Notes under the pieces: model-generated
What the model was told of the DNA's origin: nothing
The model's database searches: none
The model's input: the letters and a program-made list of their open reading frames with translations, nothing else
Shown: piece by piece, positions 13,798-17,216 of the stretch
How positions within the stretch are numbered: position 1 is the stretch's first letter
Layout: each line of letters starts with the position of its first letter
Origin: Eubacterium limosum
Lineage (GTDB): Bacteria; Bacillota; Clostridia; Eubacteriales; Eubacteriaceae
Direction: 5' to 3'
Assembly: GCA_959020865.1 (NCBI GenBank)
Contig: CAUEUD010000058.1
Coordinates: 1 to 17,216, forward strand
DNA length: 17,216 nt
Translations under genes and position numbers: made by a program

Positions 13798-14803
13798 ACC
13801 GTTCCATGGTATCCCGGTGTTTTCCTTTTTCCGGAAATACGATCTTTCGCTGCACATCTCCATTGTATTTTTCAGGATGCTCCAGCTGATCCATATATTT
13901 TTCAATCTGTTTTGGAGTGAGGTCTTTGACTTTAAGGGCTTCAAAATCCCAGTTGCACAATAGAAAATCCCCGCAAACGCTGATTTTGACATGTTCCGCT
14001 GCGTCAAAAAGGGCGTGGTTGGGAATCCGTTTATCCTCTTTTTGAGTAACAATGAGGGCTTCATCTGACAGGGGATAAACACAAAGCGTTCCTTCAAAGA
14101 CGCTCTCGATGCCTTCCAGACTGTTTTCAATGCGGATTTTTTCAGGGGGCTGTCCGACGCGTACCATCAGGGCATCCACTTCCCTTGGCTCGGGAAAAAA
14201 CGTGATGCGGTATTCTTCGGGAATCTCACTACCATCGAAGAAAGGATAAAAGCTCGCTCCGGTGTCGCACACATAGCAGCCGTTGATGTAGTTCCCGCAA
14301 TCACTCATTCTTGCGTCTCTGCCATAGGCATCATAGGCGATATAGCTGCTCAGTCCCTCCGGTATATCGAGATATGCACCGCACTCGTTGATATAGTATT
14401 CCCCCAGCGCATAGTCGTTGTCGATGTCCTGAACGATGTCGTAGCAATCCAGATTGTCGGTCAGGTTGATGAGATCCACGATGCTTGACGTGTGGTCGCC
14501 TTCCTCCACAGCGATTTCGTATTTTCTCATTTCTTCCTCGGTCAGCTCATCAAGGCAGGATGCGAGATAATTCAGGGCATCCAGATTTTCATATTCGCCC
14601 AGACAATCGCCCAGGCCGCTGACCTCTGTTTCATAGTCGGTGATGAAGTATTCCTCGTAGCGCTTTCCGTCTACGCCGATCCGCTCAAAAAGAGCCTGTA
14701 CTTCCTCGGTGGTGGCAGGTAAAGCTAAGGACTCTCCCACCAGACAGCCCTCGTTGTATCGGCCTAAGTTCGTCACATAGGCGTTAATCACACCCTCGTA
14801 CAT
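13796..14803 (-). CDS. ardA: ArdA antirestriction protein fused to a DUF3846-like domain
   Basis: A 335-residue fusion. Residues 1-204 match ArdA: INAYVTNLGRYNEGCLVGE (6-24), YEEYFITDYE (49-58), LGEYYINECGAY (133-144) and YIAYDAYGRD (154-163), and it is rich in Asp/Glu, as expected for a protein that mimics B-DNA and blocks type I restriction enzymes. Tn916 ArdA is about 166 residues, so this one carries an extra domain: 207-335 is DUF3846-like, with LMVRVGQPPEKIRIEN (212-227), CGDFLLCN (277-284) and LTPKQIEKYMDQLEHPEKY (295-313), matching the three separate copies downstream, down to the terminal ER. AAGGAGG precedes ATG 14803. A terminator overlaps its stop. The ArdA role is known for the family; joint action with DUF3846 is inference. 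Confidence 0.88.
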   Translation of the reverse strand: MYEGVINAYVTNLGRYNEGCLVGESLALPATTEEVQALFERIGVDGKRYEEYFITDYETEVSGLGDCLGEYENLDALNYLASCLDELTEEEMRKYEIAVEEGDHTSSIVDLINLTDNLDCYDIVQDIDNDYALGEYYINECGAYLDIPEGLSSYIAYDAYGRDARMSDCGNYINGCYVCDTGASFYPFFDGSEIPEEYRITFFPEPREVDALMVRVGQPPEKIRIENSLEGIESVFEGTLCVYPLSDEALIVTQKEDKRIPNHALFDAAEHVKISVCGDFLLCNWDFEALKVKDLTPKQIEKYMDQLEHPEKYNGDVQRKIVFPEKGKHRDTMER

Positions 14804-14826
14804 GTTGATTTTCCTCCTTCTTTCTT

Positions 14827-15231
14827 TTACCGCGCATCGGTTTTCCGCCGGATCGGGTCTTTATCCAGCTTTTTCTTGATCCGCTGCGCGGTCTTAATGT
14901 AATCCGCTAATGTTTTAATACTGCCCTTTTCAAGCCGCTCATCCATGCGGTCCATAACCCGGTAGTCCCCGGTGCAGTAGTAAGCCCGGCAGGCGGTGTT
15001 GACTTCCATGAGGGAGTTTCGGCAGGTAATCAAGGCTGAAAGCTGCTGTCCCTCTGGACTGTCGGGCAGATACTGGATTTGAATTTCCGGGTCATCCGGA
15101 TAGATTTTATCCATGGGTTTTCTGATGCCCATATCGTATAAAGCCCATTTGATGGTGTCTTGTGGATACCAAAGCTTGGTTAAAAGCTGCTTGTCGCCGT
15201 ATGTAATGCGTGCGTTTAGCAATGTGATCAC
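14827..15231 (-). CDS. Unrecognised 134-residue protein upstream of ardA
   Basis: A soluble protein I do not recognise. It opens MITLLNARITYGDKQLLTKL, continues with WYPQDTIKWALYDMG and YPDDPEIQIQYLPDSPEGQQ, and ends in a basic helical part (AQRIKKKLDKDPIRRKTDAR). The start is GTG 15231 in a GTGA overlap with the stop of the YodL-domain gene, so translation is coupled. It lies 23 bases before ardA in the same group. Its position suggests a helper for establishment in a new host, but no domain shows this. Confidence 0.75.
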   Translation of the reverse strand: MITLLNARITYGDKQLLTKLWYPQDTIKWALYDMGIRKPMDKIYPDDPEIQIQYLPDSPEGQQLSALITCRNSLMEVNTACRAYYCTGDYRVMDRMDERLEKGSIKTLADYIKTAQRIKKKLDKDPIRRKTDAR

Positions 15232-15806
15232 CTCACCTGTTCTTTTTTATTTTGCTTTTCCGGTGTCAAAAATTGCGGGACTTCCGGAAATCCAATGGCA
15301 TCCACATAATAGGCCCGGGTTTGTCCATCTCTGTGAAAAACCAGTACGTCCCCTAAAGATAACGCGTGTATTCTATTTCTAAAGGGCCGGTCATCCATAT
15401 TGTGCTGCATATACAAATCTTCCTGATTCACATCTGCTGCTAAGACAGCCATATAGACGCAGGCATAATCCTCTGGTTTGATTTTTGTACGGACTTCTGC
15501 ATAGGTGCAAAAACCATAATCGGTATTCATCCTGTCGGGAATCTGGTGAATTTCATAGTAATCCATCACGTCCTTTTCCTTTGGCTGCGCGGGAAAATAC
15601 CGCGCGCCGATTGCTTCCATGCGTTTGGCATACTCGTGAATATGAAAAACATTCCGTCCAATCTTTGTATGGTAGTCGTCCAGATAGTAGCATTGATGGG
15701 TATTGCTTGTTCCATCAAGCCGCGTCTCGGTAATCAAACCGCCGTCCTGTAACGTGAACAAGTCATTGTACCGGCTATCAATAAACCGTATCATTGGTGC
15801 TGTCAT
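15228..15806 (-). CDS. YodL-domain protein with an additional N-terminal domain
   Basis: A 192-residue protein. Residues about 81-182 match the YodL-like domain: YYEIHQIPD (83-91), the YACVYMAVL core (114-122), NRIHALSLGDVLVFHRDGQT (144-163), then YYVDAIGFPEVPQF (166-179). The N-terminal part, 5-70 (RFIDSRYNDLF, then YYLDDYHTKIGRNVFHIHEYA), resembles small domains that accompany YodL in polyvalent proteins of conjugative elements. Biochemical function is unknown. The AAGGAG site before ATG 15806 has good spacing. It overlaps the upstream gene by 29 bases and couples to the next by GTGA. Confidence 0.8.
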   Translation of the reverse strand: MTAPMIRFIDSRYNDLFTLQDGGLITETRLDGTSNTHQCYYLDDYHTKIGRNVFHIHEYAKRMEAIGARYFPAQPKEKDVMDYYEIHQIPDRMNTDYGFCTYAEVRTKIKPEDYACVYMAVLAADVNQEDLYMQHNMDDRPFRNRIHALSLGDVLVFHRDGQTRAYYVDAIGFPEVPQFLTPEKQNKKEQVR

Positions 15807-16044
15807 GTGCTTTTGCTCCTTCCTCTTTTTTCTTTTCTCTTTGCTCTGTGGTGCCTAAATAGGTGATAACTTTGCCTGCTTTGACACTTTTTTGCAGCTC
15901 GTCGAACTGGACAAGTTCGGAGACCGATACGCCGGGCAATGCCAGCATTTCAGTCATGGTCATGCCCGCAATGGCCTTTTCGGTATTGTACCCCGCTTCG
16001 ATCAGGCGCGTTAAAGCCCTGAAACCTTTGGTGTTTTTCGCCAT
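15778..16044 (-). CDS. Small conserved-type element protein (88 residues)
   Basis: A small protein with a helical N-terminal module (GFRALTRLIEAGYNTEKAIA, then MTMTEMLALPGVSVSELVQF), reminiscent of short proteins I recall from similar conjugative elements, with no known function. The end is a charged, probably disordered tail (TEQREKKKEEGAKAHD). AAGGAG lies eight bases before ATG 16044. Its end overlaps the YodL-domain gene by 29 bases, so the ribosome site of that gene lies inside this coding region. Confidence 0.75.
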   Translation of the reverse strand: MAKNTKGFRALTRLIEAGYNTEKAIAGMTMTEMLALPGVSVSELVQFDELQKSVKAGKVITYLGTTEQREKKKEEGAKAHDSTNDTVY

Positions 16045-16055
16045 GGCACTGCTCC

Positions 16056-16343
16056 TTACTGTTCATCCTTGAAACGTCCGCGGACAAAATTGCCGTTGGC
16101 ATCATAGTTATCTGGATTCGCGGCGGGTGATGACCATCCAAACAAAGAACCGCCGACCATGGCAGCTGTCTGAGCCTTGGTGATCCCAGCCTTTCGGTTG
16201 GCCCGCTCGGCAATGGCCCGGTTTGTTAACATATCCGGTGTGGACAGCTCGGACGGAAAATAGCCTTTTTCATTTTTCCGGATGGTGACAAGCTCTCCGG
16301 TGGAGCGTAGTGTGTTATAGCACTGTTCTGGTAATTTATTCAT
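16056..16343 (-). CDS. Small conserved-type element protein (95 residues)
   Basis: A 95-residue protein without an assigned function. The C-terminal half, with ITKAQTAAMVGGSLFGWSSP (74-93 of the frame by rough count) and NPDNYDANGNFVRGRFKDEQ, resembles a short protein I recall from many clostridial elements. GGAG precedes ATG 16343 by about ten bases. The start overlaps the preceding gene by 8 bases, and 11 bases separate its stop from the next start, which marks it as part of the same transcript. Confidence 0.75.
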   Translation of the reverse strand: MNKLPEQCYNTLRSTGELVTIRKNEKGYFPSELSTPDMLTNRAIAERANRKAGITKAQTAAMVGGSLFGWSSPAANPDNYDANGNFVRGRFKDEQ

Positions 16344-16602
16344 TTTCGGTCTGCTCCTTTCGTGGTTTCCGCATTTTTTTATTTCTTTGTATTTTTAATT
16401 CTTTGAGTGCCCGGCGGCATAAATCTTCAACAGCTTCCTGACGATGGTTTTTATAATGCCCGTAATTGTATCCCTGGGCTTCGGTTTTCTTCCAAACCAC
16501 ATAGGGATAGGGCAGCTTTTCACTGTGTCCGATGACGAAAGCGGTATTCCCGACTTGGATGCTGTCGGTGATCTGGTAGCCTTTGTTTTCCTGTTTTTCC
16601 AT
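16336..16602 (-). CDS. Small protein with YQIT-type N-terminal motif (88 residues)
   Basis: An 88-residue protein of unknown function. It opens MEKQENKGYQITDSIQVGNT, continues AFVIGHSEKLPYPYVVWKK and GHYKNHRQEAVEDLCRRA, and ends very basic (NKKMRKPRKEQTENE). I recall similar short proteins in clostridial elements. The YQIT opening resembles that of the gene just upstream, so the two may share a fold. The start shares one base with the upstream stop (TGATG), a tight coupling. Confidence 0.75.
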   Translation of the reverse strand: MEKQENKGYQITDSIQVGNTAFVIGHSEKLPYPYVVWKKTEAQGYNYGHYKNHRQEAVEDLCRRALKELKIQRNKKMRKPRKEQTENE

Positions 16603-17183
16603 CAGCGTGTTTCTCCTTTCCGGTTTTTCTCATTTTTTTCAAATTGGCAGACCGCTTCCTTTGCCCAATCCGGCTGATATTCAGACTTAATCACACCCAG
16701 AATGTCCCCGTAAAAGCAGCACATCTCAAGGCCATCATAAAGCCGCCTGAATACCATGCTGTTTTTGGAAGGGGTTTGATCGGCCATCACATAGCCGATT
16801 TGTTTCGGACCAATGCGATCTTCCGGTCGAAACCGCAGGGGATCAATGGCAACCATCTGACCACGGATGCTGGTATTCTCCTGATAAGAAACACACATTT
16901 CCCGGGTAATAGCGTCCAGCGGCACGTCCATTTCCTGTTGTTCGGCCCGCACTTTGTCGATCTGACCCTGCACGCGCTGTAAAAACAGTTCCATCATTTC
17001 CAGATAACGGCCAGTCTGGATTTCTGAATAAGCATCCTTTAATAGCAAAGGCTCATAATAGCCGCACAAAAACGCGGTCGGTTTATCATCTGACCGACAT
17101 TCCCCAAAAATAACTATGCGCCCTTGAATATCAATGGCCTGGGTGATCTGATAATCTTTGTACATCCAATTTGTTTCTAACAT
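16602..17183 (-). CDS. Unrecognised 193-residue protein with YQIT-type N-terminal motif
   Basis: A soluble protein of unknown function with AAAGGAGG before ATG 17183. The N-terminal part (KDYQITQAIDIQGRIVIFGE, 9-28) resembles that of its downstream neighbour. The middle is helical (QRVQGQIDKVRAEQQE, about 69-84), and the C-terminal part contains RIGPKQIGYVMADQ and a Cys-Cys pair in LEMCCFYGDILG. Only 33 bases of the window lie upstream, without a visible promoter, so the transcript may begin further right. Confidence 0.75.
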   Translation of the reverse strand: MLETNWMYKDYQITQAIDIQGRIVIFGECRSDDKPTAFLCGYYEPLLLKDAYSEIQTGRYLEMMELFLQRVQGQIDKVRAEQQEMDVPLDAITREMCVSYQENTSIRGQMVAIDPLRFRPEDRIGPKQIGYVMADQTPSKNSMVFRRLYDGLEMCCFYGDILGVIKSEYQPDWAKEAVCQFEKNEKNRKGETR

Positions 17184-17216
17184 CTTTGTTCCTCCTTTGA
17201 ACGTAAATGGGCGGCA

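Noticed and set aside
13738..14130. 130-codon minus-strand frame overlapping the end of the ArdA fusion
   Set aside because: It lies in another frame of a well-supported domain and runs through the terminator hairpin; composition is unlike a real protein.

Overview
The window is the conjugation core of an integrative conjugative element (ICE), or a related conjugative plasmid, of the Tn1549/CTn type found in Bacillota, most likely class Clostridia (order Eubacteriales). The pointers are a MOBP-type relaxase with MobC, a PcfB/DUF3801 protein, a VirD4 coupling protein, a Maff2-like protein, a VirB6-like channel protein, PrgI, a VirB4 ATPase and a lysozyme+CHAP wall hydrolase, in an order familiar from such elements. 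AGGAGG-type ribosome sites and intermediate GC fit this. Species cannot be fixed. No integrase, excisionase, attachment site, topoisomerase, resistance gene, rRNA, tRNA or CRISPR array is visible, so the window is internal to the element.

Layout, in the minus-strand direction of reading (right to left). (1) 17183-13796: seven tightly packed genes. Five are small conserved-hypothetical or unrecognised proteins, one has a YodL-like domain, and the last is an ArdA antirestriction protein fused to a DUF3846-like domain. A strong intrinsic terminator overlaps the last stop codon. (2) 13675-12193: a small 56-codon gene, then three DUF3846-like genes in a row. The last two come from a 480-bp perfect tandem duplication with a 5-bp microhomology at its joint. 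(3) 12192-12054: a non-coding block full of inverted repeats, the best oriT candidate, directly before mobC. (4) 12044-8397: mobC, relaxase, pcfB-like, a degenerate ArdC/LtrC-like protein and a small protein, with overlapping or nearly touching ends. (5) 8407-273: virD4, maff2-like, virB6-like, prgI, virB4 and the bifunctional wall hydrolase, closed by an intrinsic terminator at about 182-224.

The only credible plus-strand gene, 4930-5310, is a small membrane protein with its own promoter-like sequence and its own terminator. It sits between virB6 and prgI, and a second plus-facing terminator lies just beyond virB6.

How it fits together: MobC and the relaxase would nick oriT, VirD4 would bring the relaxase-DNA complex to the VirB4/VirB6/PrgI channel, and the wall hydrolase would open the peptidoglycan. 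If the tra genes enter last, as is usual, the genes right of oriT (12.2-17.2 kb) are the leading region, where antidefence genes cluster. The ArdA fusion supports this. The expanding DUF3846 family and the unrecognised small genes there are the most promising candidates for something undescribed.
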